Assembly: GCA_017483765.1 (NCBI GenBank)
Contig: JAFUVE010000047.1
Location: 25,201-89,200 of the forward strand
Reading direction: 5' to 3'
DNA from: Bacteroidaceae bacterium
GTDB taxonomy: Bacteria > Bacteroidota > Bacteroidia > Bacteroidales > Bacteroidaceae
Length of the DNA: 64,000 bases
How positions within the stretch are numbered: the first letter of the stretch is position 1; the number at the start of each line of letters is the position of its first letter. Below, in pieces: positions 27,101 to 36,700 of this stretch. The notes under the pieces were generated by a model. That model worked only from the letters and a program-made list of their open reading frames with translations, ran no database searches and was not told the origin of the DNA. A program made the position numbers and the translations under genes.

Positions 27101-28569
27101 ACGGAAACTACACATTCGAATGGGCTTCAGGCGCATCAGGACAGTATGTGGAAATCATGCACTGGGTTTATCTGACAGAACAGAACAACGGATGCCAGTA
27201 CAAGTACATGTTGATTGACACAGAGGAATATACCAGCAAATGGGGTGTCCAGTTCCTCGACGGAGATGGACGAGAGTTGGCTAAACAGGAATATTGGGTT
27301 TCCATGGCTGATGGAGGAGCAACAACGAAAATACTGAATATCGATGCTCTGTTCGCCGTTGCGGGTAATTCGTCGAAACGGGCAAACCTCACGAAAATCC
27401 GTCTGTATAACTTCGATTCCAACAGTGGTGGTAAAGTTGTTGTGAAGGAGGCATATCTCTACAACGAACCTACAGAAAACGTGTATCCGTTCTATGCGCC
27501 TTATGACATCACGGCTGCTAATGCCAAGCTGACAACGAAAATCGGTGATGACGGATTCACATTGCTCACCACACCGTTTGCTGCCTCATTGCCTTCGGGA
27601 TTCACTTCTTATGCTCTCCTGGAAGACCAGGTGCTTGAGTTCGACCGCATCAATGCCAACGCACCGATGCTCGTCAAAGGCAACGGAGAACTGGTGCTTA
27701 CGGCATCGGGTACCACCATTCCGGCTACGGACGGACTTAATGCGGGTGTGCTTCAAGGCACATATAAGCCGACGGCTGTTGCAGCAGGTAACTACGTACA
27801 GAAAGAAGCCACACGTGACGACTCTTTCTCGCCCGTGGAGGGAACAACGCTCTATATCGTATCTGAAGGACAGGAGCCGACCATATATCCGTTCCATGCT
27901 TATGCAACCGCTGAGGTGCAGACCGGAAACAATGACGACCCGGATCCGGACGATCCCGACCCGACATACGAGCCTTTCGAACTCACTGTATCCAGTGCTG
28001 GAGTGGCTACTGTGTATCTTCCCTTCGATGCGGTCATCCCGGATGCGGACTTCTTCGCGGCTGCTGGTGTGACATCCATCTCTGGAAGCACTGCTTACCT
28101 CAAGGAGGTCAAAGGCGGAATCATACCGGCTAACACGGGTGTCATGATATTTGCCAACCCGGGCAAGTATCTGCTCTATCCATCATCCACACCGGCTACA
28201 ACAACCGTTCAGAGCATCATGCATGGAGTTCTCGTCGATACGCCAATCAATCAGGTGAAGGCGAACGAGGGTGGAGCCAACATCTATGTGCTCAGCCGCG
28301 GAATTGAGGAATACACTGGATTCAAGATTGTGGGAAGCACGGTCAAGAGCATCACGGCCAACAAGGCTTACATCGCACTGCCTGCCGACAGCAATGTCAA
28401 GGAAATCCGAATCTCATTCGGTGGCGAAACGCCTACGGGTATTGACGATGTCAAGGCTATCCTCAATGGCTGCGGAGCTGACATGATATACGACCTCAGC
28501 GGACGCAGAGTAAACAACCCGACAAAGGGTATTTACATCATCAACGGAAAGAAAGTGCTTATAAAATGA
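24169..28569 (+). CDS. GH5 glycoside hydrolase on a multi-modular surface tail with a nested domain
   Basis: A 1466-residue secreted enzyme, signal peptide ending NAKA/Q (residue 23). The GH5 barrel spans about residues 30-418: acid/base E204 in LELGNEPVN and nucleophile E311 in VITEVDWSPE. It closely parallels the GH5 of the gene at 10798, with many identical stretches such as HGVMDTPSPYFNSYRWG. A short Gly-rich linker (MNGSGGG) leads to the shared tail from about residue 425, which ends in KGIYIINGKKVLIK. Inside the jelly-roll module of this tail, between RALFNRTSDEQ and LIEKAGEIADGVFEVDL, there is an extra domain of about 170 residues absent from the other three enzymes. GH5 specificity is not readable; endo-xylanase or a related backbone activity fits the locus. 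Confidence 0.88.
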   Translation: MTKHIFKSILCLALMALSLNAKAQSYVFGTTPALHVDGNKLKDPNGGTVTLHGVMDTPSPYFNSYRWGTYWSGPTDEAVTRAKDYFDKITTAITQPSRGTYCNLFRLHLEPWWSNTGSTTGEDDISKFSADRLRTYLNSLFIPIALNAISKGLYVIIRPPGVFPNTVNVGDNYNNYLMTVWDIVSSNSTIKQYSGQISLELGNEPVNVKINGQDNAAALHNYFQPIVNKIRQNGFNGILWIPGSGWQSQYATYVNNPISDPQNNYGYAVHDYVGWYNGDNSAYADWRLNNYINQFHTQVPVIDNYPIVITEVDWSPENGSSGHYDEHGNWVVGNFGTWATGTTSNWGRLYKGLLDRYPENISMTLSGTDTYIDVEAYLNNGTIRPAYTTAMQQNGFANAWEACSGACFEWYKIWGQAQMNGSGGGIATFSPDQQTGRYYASFNDLSVSGDLSFDRNTGVLSLPAGKSGKLTLTFSGADFSNVSTIKMSHTGDDLFNTLMIKNSAGNSVNTDGGAFYSSRYQLNYTNYQGNSSAVNTLEWEGHNDGSATKTMTLQQILIQEDVMWASKKHEIALAQAEFGTWNSIDANAAKTGDDADMEYNLNQFIAGYGTVYGNGSVLSHNYADLTKYTKLRVYGDNGLLVRALFNRTSDEQATGNGSLQPYIEYNNPANLAGKTFAIVRDSKALYGTDMQNLAFDSYTSAFSSANSGYLFKAESITVNGQDYFLLRLMTPAGEEYSVYGGTAYLNSQPTDGWCSFVLGLNNQNGQDIENGAVWDIKYVDGQGMTIRNVGTGLYLANAGPANSESPVYWTLCTLKEQTNTNLIEKAGEIADGVFEVDLKTLGDFAHLNALKVGGGSGSVWRVMVVDDESPMDYYVYGKKYVEDNLAVALNDRNATNYDATGLTNRTAVALNTVNKNALIYVDNASRLSNSANVVVKNGNNYSASNIVLTDGVSAAQGQRAYAALTGGTPENATWTENNGNYTFEWASGASGQYVEIMHWVYLTEQNNGCQYKYMLIDTEEYTSKWGVQFLDGDGRELAKQEYWVSMADGGATTKILNIDALFAVAGNSSKRANLTKIRLYNFDSNSGGKVVVKEAYLYNEPTENVYPFYAPYDITAANAKLTTKIGDDGFTLLTTPFAASLPSGFTSYALLEDQVLEFDRINANAPMLVKGNGELVLTASGTTIPATDGLNAGVLQGTYKPTAVAAGNYVQKEATRDDSFSPVEGTTLYIVSEGQEPTIYPFHAYATAEVQTGNNDDPDPDDPDPTYEPFELTVSSAGVATVYLPFDAVIPDADFFAAAGVTSISGSTAYLKEVKGGIIPANTGVMIFANPGKYLLYPSSTPATTTVQSIMHGVLVDTPINQVKANEGGANIYVLSRGIEEYTGFKIVGSTVKSITANKAYIALPADSNVKEIRISFGGETPTGIDDVKAILNGCGADMIYDLSGRRVNNPTKGIYIINGKKVLIK
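25441..28566 (+). repeat. Shared enzyme tail, copy 2 (on the GH5 head)
   Basis: Same module order as copy 1, enlarged by the nested domain at about 26117-26634. It runs from IATFSPDQQTGRYY to the C-terminus. Confidence 0.85.
26117..26634 (+). other. Domain nested inside the jelly-roll module of the GH5 protein
   Basis: About 170 residues, from around QATGNGSLQPYIEYNN to LCTLKEQTNTN. They interrupt a module that is continuous in three paralogues (RALFNRPTD...ITDGVFEVDL). The insert has Trp-rich beta patterns (GWCSFVLGLNNQNGQ, GAVWDIKYVDGQG, GTGLYLANAG) suggesting a trefoil- or lectin-like fold; this is inference. Confidence 0.7.
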
Positions 28570-28581
28570 TTTTTTGACAGT

Positions 28582-28629
28582 CTCAGGGGGGGAGCTGATT
28601 ATCAACACTCCCCCTGAGCAGTTTTTTTT
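28582..28629 (+). terminator. Terminator after the GH5 giant
   Basis: CTCAGGGGGGGAG (28582-28594) pairs with CTCCCCCTGAG (28608-28618), followed by CAG and eight T residues. A small second hairpin, CCGCAG-TTTT-CTGCGG, lies at 28653-28668. Confidence 0.85.
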
Positions 28630-28707
28630 AGTACCTCTTGCTTTCCTGTACGCCGCAGTTTTCTGCGGCCATTCCCAGCAAAACAACAACCAAAATACTA
28701 TAACCCA

Positions 28708-31700
28708 ATGAAAAAATTACTTTTATCATTAACCTTACTACTCGTCTGCGTCATGGCCAACGCGCAGAGCAGACGGCCTATCGACCCACAGCATCCCATG
28801 TGGATCATACACGTCGATGCGTGGAACTATCCCGACCCACAGGCTATTATCGACCTCATTCCGGACGACATCAAGCCATATGTCTGCATCAACCTCTCGC
28901 TTTCTTGTGCCTACAACACGTCGACCGGATACCACCAGAAACCGGAGAACGCAGTACTCACATTCAAGTCGTGGGCTACCGTCTGCTGTCAGAACAACGT
29001 GTGGTTCATGTGCCAGCATGCATCGGGTGGGCACTGTCATATCAAGGATGACGACCTCGACACGTTCGAGTATTTCTTCACCCATTACAAGAACTTCCTG
29101 GGATGGAACTACGCAGAGCAGTTCTGGGGGTTCGGAGAAAGCGGAGACGAGTATTCCATGACCGACGAATCGAGGATTGCTCTCTTTGCCAAACTCGTGC
29201 CTATGTCACACAAATACGGTGGTGTACTCGTCGTCAGCTTCTGCGGAAACATCTATTCCCACCCTCTCAACCCCATGGCGATGATGAAGCGTAACAGTGC
29301 GTTGCTTGAAGCATGCCGACAGTACCCGGAGGCTATTCTCTGGTGCTATAAATATACAACAGCGGCTTGTTGGTACAACAACGAGAGCGTCTGTCTCGGA
29401 CCATTTGTCTCCGGACTCGCCAAGAACTATGGCCTGCGCTACGACAACTGCGGATGGGACGGAGGTACGGAAGGATATGAAAAAGCCAAATACGGAAGTG
29501 CTCGCTCCAATCGCACCTATCCTGAATCCGTCGGCATCGGACCCATCCTCGACCAGATTGTCAACAACGGAGCGTGTGTCTTCGACGGACCGGAGCTCAT
29601 CTGGACTCAGTGCTTCAAGGAGAACTGGACCAGTACTGTTGACGGATACTCACACCGTAGCTGGTCAACATATACGCAGTTCGACAACATCTGGATTGAC
29701 ATGTTCCGGAAAATGCTCGACGGCACCATCCATATTGCATCACGTGATGAAGTGGTTGACAGGACTAAAATCGCCGTGGTACAGAACTTTCCCATCAATC
29801 AGGATGATGCAAGATGGGAGAAATGGAAGGCGTATGCCACAAAAGATGATATGTACAATGGGCTTTACAGACAAAACGACCCGATGAATTATGGGGCTGG
29901 AAAGGACCAAAACTGGCTTTTCTTCAAGAAAACCGGACGATACCAGGCCATTCCCGTGGTCAACGGCATGTACGACTCCAAAGCCAATAGCATTCCTGTG
30001 AAAGTGAACCAGACGGACATCGTCAGTGGCTCGGTATGGGGAAATGAGACGGCGAAGGTCAATCAGTTCAACCAGTATTACCCGCAGGAATACACTGGCG
30101 ACCTCTTCGCATCACGCCATAAGAACGAATGGGTGGTGTATTACCCCTTCTCCTATTATTACAGTTACGAGAAGACGGCATCGGCATCCATGGACCTCAA
30201 ATACAACACATGCGCGAAGATGGACATCACCATGCAGAAATTCGATGCCGGAATCATCAAGGAAGCTTCTAACTATCTTGACATCTACCTCAACAACTTT
30301 CGTTCCGACACAACGACCGTCAAGACGGCAACGATCAAAATCACTGGGGCGTCTTCCAAACCGTCGTACACATACACCAACAGGTCGAACAACAGCTCCA
30401 TCAGCGGGGGACTTGACATTTCTGAAAACTGGGCAAACAACACTTATACCCTTACGGTCAAACACATGGGACCGGTGGATATCCGGTTGAACTGCGCAGG
30501 GACATCTACTGGCAAAAGCTCTGACTACCTTTCCAACAGCATCTATACACCGGTTCAGCCGGAATCCACATACGACGGACCGGTCATCACTGAGGCTGAG
30601 GTGTTCGACAGGAAAAACATTCAGCAGGCTGTGACCGATGCCTATGCGCAGCAGAACAGCATACACAATCACGCTGGGCTTGGCTTCATCATGATGGGTA
30701 CCAATTCTGCGGCAGCCATCAAGTCATCTCAAAAAATCGGAAGGACAACGGACTATTACATCAAGTTCCGCTATTCGGCTCCTAACGGAGGTATGACGAA
30801 CTACAGAATATGTGTGGACAGCGAGAGCAACGAAGTGGCTACCGTCACCTTCAACAATACAGGGAGTTACAGTACCTGGCAAGAGACTTCCAATACCGTC
30901 AGTCTCACACAGGGAACACACAATATCTTCCTCAAGGCTGTGTCCGCGGGCAACAATCTTGCCATCGACCAGATGACCATTGTACCGACCGACTACCAGG
31001 AGGAAATCATCTCATCCGACGGAGCACCGTTCAACTACGACGCTGAGTCCGGACGTTATATGGCCGACTTCAATTATTTCACTGCGGGAGGCGACCTGCA
31101 GTTCGACAAATCTACAGGACTTGTAACGCTCCCGGCTGGAAAGACTGGGTCGTTGACATACAAGTTCTCGGGGGCAAACTTCTCAAATGTGTCGAAAGTC
31201 AAACTCGACCACTCGGGAGATGACAACTTGTTCTCTACACTTACAATCACTTCCAACGGATCGGTCATCAATAACGGAGGGTCTTTCTGGTCAAGCAAAT
31301 ACCTGCTCAACTTCACGAACTATCAGCAGGAGAGTGCTAATGTGACGACGCTGGTGTGGAATGGAAGCAACAGTGGCAACACCGATATGACCATGACCAT
31401 CAACCAACTCCTCGTGCAGGTTGACGTTCTCAGGGCCGACCAGAAACATGAGGTTCCTATGACGGCCGACCTCTATAAGGCTTGGAGCGGAGCGGAAGCG
31501 GATGCAACGGAAACGGGGACTGCCGAACCAGAATACAACACCGACATCGTGCTCGGTGCCTATGGCGTCATTTACGGATCTTCAAGTGTGGCGGCCAACC
31601 TCTATGCCGACCTCTCGAAATACAGCAAGCTGCGTGTCTATGGTGATAATGGGCTGGGTGTCAGGGCTCTCTTCAACAGACCGACTGACACTTCGTCTGA

Positions 31701-33609
31701 CTATGTGGAGAAAGCTGCCACCATCACTGATAATGTCTTTGAGATCGACCTGAAGGAAATTGGTGACTTTGCGCATCTCAATTCCATCAAGGTCAGCTCC
31801 AACAACAACAGGGGCATGGTGTGGAGAGTCATGCTGGTGGACGACGAAAGTCCGATGGACTACTATATCCATGGCAAGAGCCCGAGAACCATCAGCGTGG
31901 ACAATGCGCTTGAGGATGCCGAAGCTACCAACTTCGACGCAACGGACCTTACCAATGTATCAGACCTCAATCTCACGACTAAGAACTTGAACGCGTTGCT
32001 CTATGTCACCGACCAAAGCAAGGTGGCGAACGACCACAACGTGGTGGTGAAGAGCGGAAACAGCTATACAGCACAGAATATTGTCCTCACCGATGCAGCT
32101 AATGTGGCAAATGTCGTGGCCGATGCCTATCTGCCGGGGGCTTCTGCCGTGAACTGCACGTGGACTGAGGCCAATGGTAAATACACGTTTGAGTGGGCTG
32201 CCGGAGCTTCCGGTGCTTACGTGGAGATCATGCATTATGTCAACACAAGCGAGAGCCAGAAGGGATGTCAGTTCAGATATTTGCTGGTTGACACGGAGGA
32301 GTTCACCAACACGTGGGGAGTTCAGTTCCTCGACGGTGATGCAAACGTGCTTGTGTCACAGGGCTACTGGAATCCGATGAATGACGGCAACAAGATGAAG
32401 GTCATCGATATCACCGCCCTCTTTGAGACGGCTGGAAAAATGTCACAAAGGAGCAGCCTGACGAAGATAAGACTCTATAACATCGACTCTGCAAATGGTG
32501 GCAAGGTGACAGTCAACAAGGCTTATCTCTACAATTCCCAGGCCGATTACGCATATCCGTTCTTTGCTCCGTACGACATCACGGCGGCATCGGCTCAGCT
32601 GACTACCGCGGTTGACCAGCAGAAGGGGTCAACCATCTGTATTCCTTTCAATGCGGATATACCATCGGGATTCAACGCATTCAGCGTGTCTGATGCCGGT
32701 GTCACATCAACAAATGTGGCGGAGGCAAATCGCCCATTGCTTCTTTCCGGCTCAGGCAACGCTGATTTCACAGCACAGAACGTGGTCGTGAAGGCGACGG
32801 ACAACCTGCAGAGCGGATTGCTACAGGGTGTGTACAAGACGACTCCGGTGCCGTCTGGATACTATGCACAGTACGAAAATGCCACTGGTACGCCTTACGA
32901 GCCTGTACAGGGAGTCATGCTCTATGAGGTCGCTGGCAGCGAGGCTGTTCAGATTTATCCCTTCAGGGCATATCTCACACAGCAAATCGATACACCAGAG
33001 CCGGCTGAACCGTATGAGCTTACGGTGACGTCGGCGGGAGTGGCCACCCTTTATCTCGATTATGATGCGCTTGTTCCCGATGAGGACTTCTTCCTCGTTA
33101 CGGCGGTCAAGGAGCTCGACGGGACGACGGCTTACCTCAAGGAAGTGAAAGGTGGTATCATTCCGGCTAATACCGGCGTGATGATTTTTGCCAATCCAGG
33201 CACTTACCTGATCTATCCTTCAAACGTGCAGGCCACAGAGAATGTGCAGAGCCTCCTGCATGGAGTGCTTGTCGATACACCCGTCAGCACGGTCAAGGCA
33301 AATGAGGACGGGGCGGCCATTTTCGTGCTCAGCCGTGGGATTCAGGAATACACCGGATTCAAAATCGTGGGAAGCACAGTCAAGACCATTACAGCGAACA
33401 AGGCTTATCTTCCAGTTAGCCAGACCGTCGAGGTCAAGGAAATCTACATCTCATTCTGGGGACAGGTCATCACTGGCATCGACGATGTCAAGGCTGCAGT
33501 CGAAAACAGCAAAAAGAACGAAGCGATTTACGACCTCAGCGGACGACGTGTCAGCAAGATGAACAAGGGCATCTACATTGTCAATGGCAAGAAGGTACTC
33601 ATCAAGTGA
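28708..33609 (+). CDS. GH98 endo-acting glycoside hydrolase on a multi-modular surface tail
   Basis: The largest protein in the window, 1633 residues, signal peptide ending VMANA/Q (residue 19). Residues about 22-420 match the GH98 catalytic domain: HPMWIIHVDAWNYPDPQAI, LSLSCAYN, NYAEQFWGFGE (134-144), YDNCGWDGG (245-253) and DGPELIWTQ (293-301). A beta-rich GH98 accessory region follows to about 620. A CBM6/35-like module (about 626-763) begins ITEAEVFDRKN and ends LAIDQMTIVP. The shared tail runs from about 770 and ends KGIYIVNGKKVLIK. GH98 enzymes include blood-group endo-galactosidases and, in Bacteroides ovatus, an endo-xylanase specific for highly decorated corn glucuronoarabinoxylan; the neighbours here favour the xylan activity. 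It is followed by GH30 on the same strand. Confidence 0.87.
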   Translation: MKKLLLSLTLLLVCVMANAQSRRPIDPQHPMWIIHVDAWNYPDPQAIIDLIPDDIKPYVCINLSLSCAYNTSTGYHQKPENAVLTFKSWATVCCQNNVWFMCQHASGGHCHIKDDDLDTFEYFFTHYKNFLGWNYAEQFWGFGESGDEYSMTDESRIALFAKLVPMSHKYGGVLVVSFCGNIYSHPLNPMAMMKRNSALLEACRQYPEAILWCYKYTTAACWYNNESVCLGPFVSGLAKNYGLRYDNCGWDGGTEGYEKAKYGSARSNRTYPESVGIGPILDQIVNNGACVFDGPELIWTQCFKENWTSTVDGYSHRSWSTYTQFDNIWIDMFRKMLDGTIHIASRDEVVDRTKIAVVQNFPINQDDARWEKWKAYATKDDMYNGLYRQNDPMNYGAGKDQNWLFFKKTGRYQAIPVVNGMYDSKANSIPVKVNQTDIVSGSVWGNETAKVNQFNQYYPQEYTGDLFASRHKNEWVVYYPFSYYYSYEKTASASMDLKYNTCAKMDITMQKFDAGIIKEASNYLDIYLNNFRSDTTTVKTATIKITGASSKPSYTYTNRSNNSSISGGLDISENWANNTYTLTVKHMGPVDIRLNCAGTSTGKSSDYLSNSIYTPVQPESTYDGPVITEAEVFDRKNIQQAVTDAYAQQNSIHNHAGLGFIMMGTNSAAAIKSSQKIGRTTDYYIKFRYSAPNGGMTNYRICVDSESNEVATVTFNNTGSYSTWQETSNTVSLTQGTHNIFLKAVSAGNNLAIDQMTIVPTDYQEEIISSDGAPFNYDAESGRYMADFNYFTAGGDLQFDKSTGLVTLPAGKTGSLTYKFSGANFSNVSKVKLDHSGDDNLFSTLTITSNGSVINNGGSFWSSKYLLNFTNYQQESANVTTLVWNGSNSGNTDMTMTINQLLVQVDVLRADQKHEVPMTADLYKAWSGAEADATETGTAEPEYNTDIVLGAYGVIYGSSSVAANLYADLSKYSKLRVYGDNGLGVRALFNRPTDTSSDYVEKAATITDNVFEIDLKEIGDFAHLNSIKVSSNNNRGMVWRVMLVDDESPMDYYIHGKSPRTISVDNALEDAEATNFDATDLTNVSDLNLTTKNLNALLYVTDQSKVANDHNVVVKSGNSYTAQNIVLTDAANVANVVADAYLPGASAVNCTWTEANGKYTFEWAAGASGAYVEIMHYVNTSESQKGCQFRYLLVDTEEFTNTWGVQFLDGDANVLVSQGYWNPMNDGNKMKVIDITALFETAGKMSQRSSLTKIRLYNIDSANGGKVTVNKAYLYNSQADYAYPFFAPYDITAASAQLTTAVDQQKGSTICIPFNADIPSGFNAFSVSDAGVTSTNVAEANRPLLLSGSGNADFTAQNVVVKATDNLQSGLLQGVYKTTPVPSGYYAQYENATGTPYEPVQGVMLYEVAGSEAVQIYPFRAYLTQQIDTPEPAEPYELTVTSAGVATLYLDYDALVPDEDFFLVTAVKELDGTTAYLKEVKGGIIPANTGVMIFANPGTYLIYPSNVQATENVQSLLHGVLVDTPVSTVKANEDGAAIFVLSRGIQEYTGFKIVGSTVKTITANKAYLPVSQTVEVKEIYISFWGQVITGIDDVKAAVENSKKNEAIYDLSGRRVSKMNKGIYIVNGKKVLIK
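31021..33606 (+). repeat. Shared enzyme tail, copy 3 (on the GH98 head)
   Basis: From GAPFNYDAESGRYM to the C-terminus, same module order, with GANFSNVSKVKLDHSG and YADLSKYSKLRVYGDNG. It is the most diverged copy in the PFFAPYDITAA region, which has an extra STICIPFNAD. Confidence 0.85.
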
Positions 33610-33620
33610 TTGAGACAGGA

Positions 33621-33678
33621 AAGGTGTCGGTATGGAAGTGTTTCTGACACACTCAATTGCCGACACCTTATCCTCTTT
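33621..33678 (+). terminator. Terminator-like hairpin after the GH98 gene
   Basis: AAGGTGTCGG (33621-33630) and CCGACACCTT (33660-33669) are perfectly inverted around 29 bases. Only a weak TCCTCTTTT follows, so termination may be partial. Confidence 0.6.
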
Positions 33679-33721
33679 TATAAAAAATAGTCTGTAAATG
33701 ATTTTATATATTGTCGAAAAT

Positions 33722-36700
33722 ATGAGAACTAAATTGATGACTTTATTGTTGATGTGTGTGCTGTCTGTTGCCCAGGCGGCTAATGTCACGATGACGGTCA
33801 ACAACACAAAATACCAATACATAAAAGGGTTCGGTGCATTCGTCTGCAGCCCGCAGTTCACCTACAATCATATGTCGGAATCGGAAATCAGACAAGTGTG
33901 GGGACCGAACAGCACGCTCAAGTGCAACATCATGAGACTCTATCTGCCGATTGGAGAAAACAGTTTTTCTCAGTCGCTCAGTACTGCCAGACTCGGCAAA
34001 AACCTGGGACTGTATGTCTTCGCTTCACCGTGGTCCATGCCAGCACAGTGGAAGACCATCAACTCCGTCAATGCAAAAGTGAACAACAGCCAGAATTACC
34101 TTCAGGAACAATATTATGGCACATACGCTGATTATCTCAATAACTATGTGACCTATCTGAGAAATAATGGCGTGAGTCTCGATGCAATCTCCATTCAGAA
34201 TGAGCCGGACTGGCCTTGCGAATATGCGGGATGTATTTTCACGACTTCGCAGATTGTCAATTTTCTGGCCAACTATGCAGGAAGGATCAACTGTAAGGTC
34301 ATTGCGCCTGAGACTATCGGTATGTCGGATAACTATGCCAATGCATTGCTTAACTCATCTGCGGCGTTAGCCAACTTTGAAATTTATGGAGGACATCAGT
34401 ATGCCGGCGTCGGGTCGGCCTTCAAGAACCTCGCAAACAGAGGTAAGGAGCTATGGATGACGGAATATCTTATCAACTGGACGGAAGGTGATAACAAGCA
34501 GGACAGAAATGTCAGCTGGGCCTCGGATGCCTTTAACTTTGCCAATGCCATCAACACGTGCATGCTCAACAATGTCAACGCGTGGGTACACTACACCGCC
34601 AAACGCTTCTATGCACTTATGGGAGACGGACAGAGGGGGACCACTTCTGGGCAAATAACAAAACGTGGATATATTCTCGGACAGTTCTCTAAGTACATCA
34701 CCGGAAGCACTCGTGTCGGATCTTCTTTCTCATCATCCGACCTCTCTGGATCGGCCTACCTCTCCCAGACGGGAGACACTATCTTTGCCGTTGTCATCAA
34801 CTCCAGCTCCAACTCTCATTACCTCACAGTATCACTGCCGTTCTATACAAACGGAGGAAAACGGGCCGTCACCACGAATTCAAAGAACCTACAGGAGGAC
34901 AATCTCTCTTTCGCCTCGGCTACCAACCGGCCGGCGGTCACTGTGGAAGCGTCAAGCGTCACGACTCTTGTCTTTGTCAATAACTCTGCTGTCAAGGTGT
35001 CCGACTTCAATTATGATATGGCGACTGGACGATTCATCGCCGACCCGAACAACCTCACGGCAGGGGGGGACTTGCAATTCAACCCTTCTACAGGGGAAAT
35101 CACACTGCCTGCAGGAAAGACGGGAACACTTACCCTTGCGTTCGGAGGAGCGGACTTCTCCAATGTCTCGAAAGTGAAGATGTCGCGCGATGGAGACGAC
35201 CTGTTCAACACACTTATGATCCGCAATACGGCTGGCAATTCCGTCAATACCGATGGAGGAGCGTTTTATAGCAGCAAATATGAACTCAATTACGCTAACT
35301 ACCAGGCTAACAGCGAGGCGGTGGCTACATTGGTATGGACTGGAACAAACGACGGAACGAGTGCGAAAACGATGAATCTCAGGCAAATTCTCGTGCAGGT
35401 CGATGTCACAAGGGCTGACAAACTGCATGAAATCCCACTCGACCGCTGGGCTTTTGGTATCTGGGACGGAATCGGAGCCAATGCCACGAAAACTGCAAAT
35501 GACGATGACATGGAATACAATATTGACCAATGTATTGCCGGATATGGAACTATTTACGGTAATGGTAATGTCAAGGCTCTTAACTACGTTGACCTGACCA
35601 AATACAGCAAGTTGAGGGTTTATGGTGACAATGGAATTCGTGTCAGGGCTCTTTTCAACCGTTCTACAGACACTTCGACAGATTTCGTGGAAATGGCTGG
35701 AGAAATCACTGACGGTGTGTTTGAGGTGGATCTCAGTTCCGTTGGCGAATATGCGCACATGAATGCACTTAAAGTCGGCGGTGGTACCGGTGCTGCATGG
35801 CGCGTCATGGTCGTGGACGACAACAATCCTATGGACTACCGTATCTATGGCAAACAATATGTGGCTGATAATCTCGCTGAAGCTTTGGACGATGCCAGTG
35901 CCACCAACTACGATGCCACTGGACTGACAAACTCTTCTGCAATCACGCTCAATGCTGTTAACAAAAACGCGTTGATTAATGTTGATAACTCGACCAGGCT
36001 TTCTAATACGGCTAACGTGGTCGTGAAAAACGGAAACAGCTATACGGCTCAGAATATTCTTCTTTATGATGTCTCCTCTGCAGTGGCCGACAGACCGGCG
36101 GCATGGTTCCCGAGCGGTTCGGTCATCGGAAGCGGGGCCACATGGACTGATTCCGGAAATGGTACGTACACCTATCATTGGGATGCGGGCTCTACAAGCA
36201 CGGAAGTGCAGATTTTCAACTATATCATCGAACGGCAAGACTACAAATATGTGGTGGTGGAGACGGCTTCCTTCACTGAACAGTGGGGAATTCGTTTCTA
36301 CGACGATGCAGACAACCTTATCACTGAGCAGGGATATTGGGCTGCACAACATGGCGGAAACCTCATCAAGGAAATCAATATCGACTCCCTCTTTGCTGTA
36401 AAGAATGTAAGCAACAAACGTGCCGTGCTCACAAAAGTCCGTCTCTACGGATTCAATGCAGATGGTGGTGATGTCGTGGTGAAGTCGGCATATCTGTGCA
36501 ATAAGGCGACTGACAGAATCTATCCGTTCTACGCACCATACGATATTGAGGCAGCCACCGCTTCCATCAGTACCACAATCGAGAATGATGGATTCAAGAC
36601 GTTCTGCATTCCGTTCAACGTGGCTGTGCCCGAGAATTTCACGGCTTATGTTCTCTCTGAGGAGAAGGCTACTCAAATCACACAGATTCAGGCTAACATG

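Noticed and set aside
33698-33721. ATG eight codons upstream for the GH30 gene
   Set aside because: It adds MILYIVEN before an already complete signal peptide.
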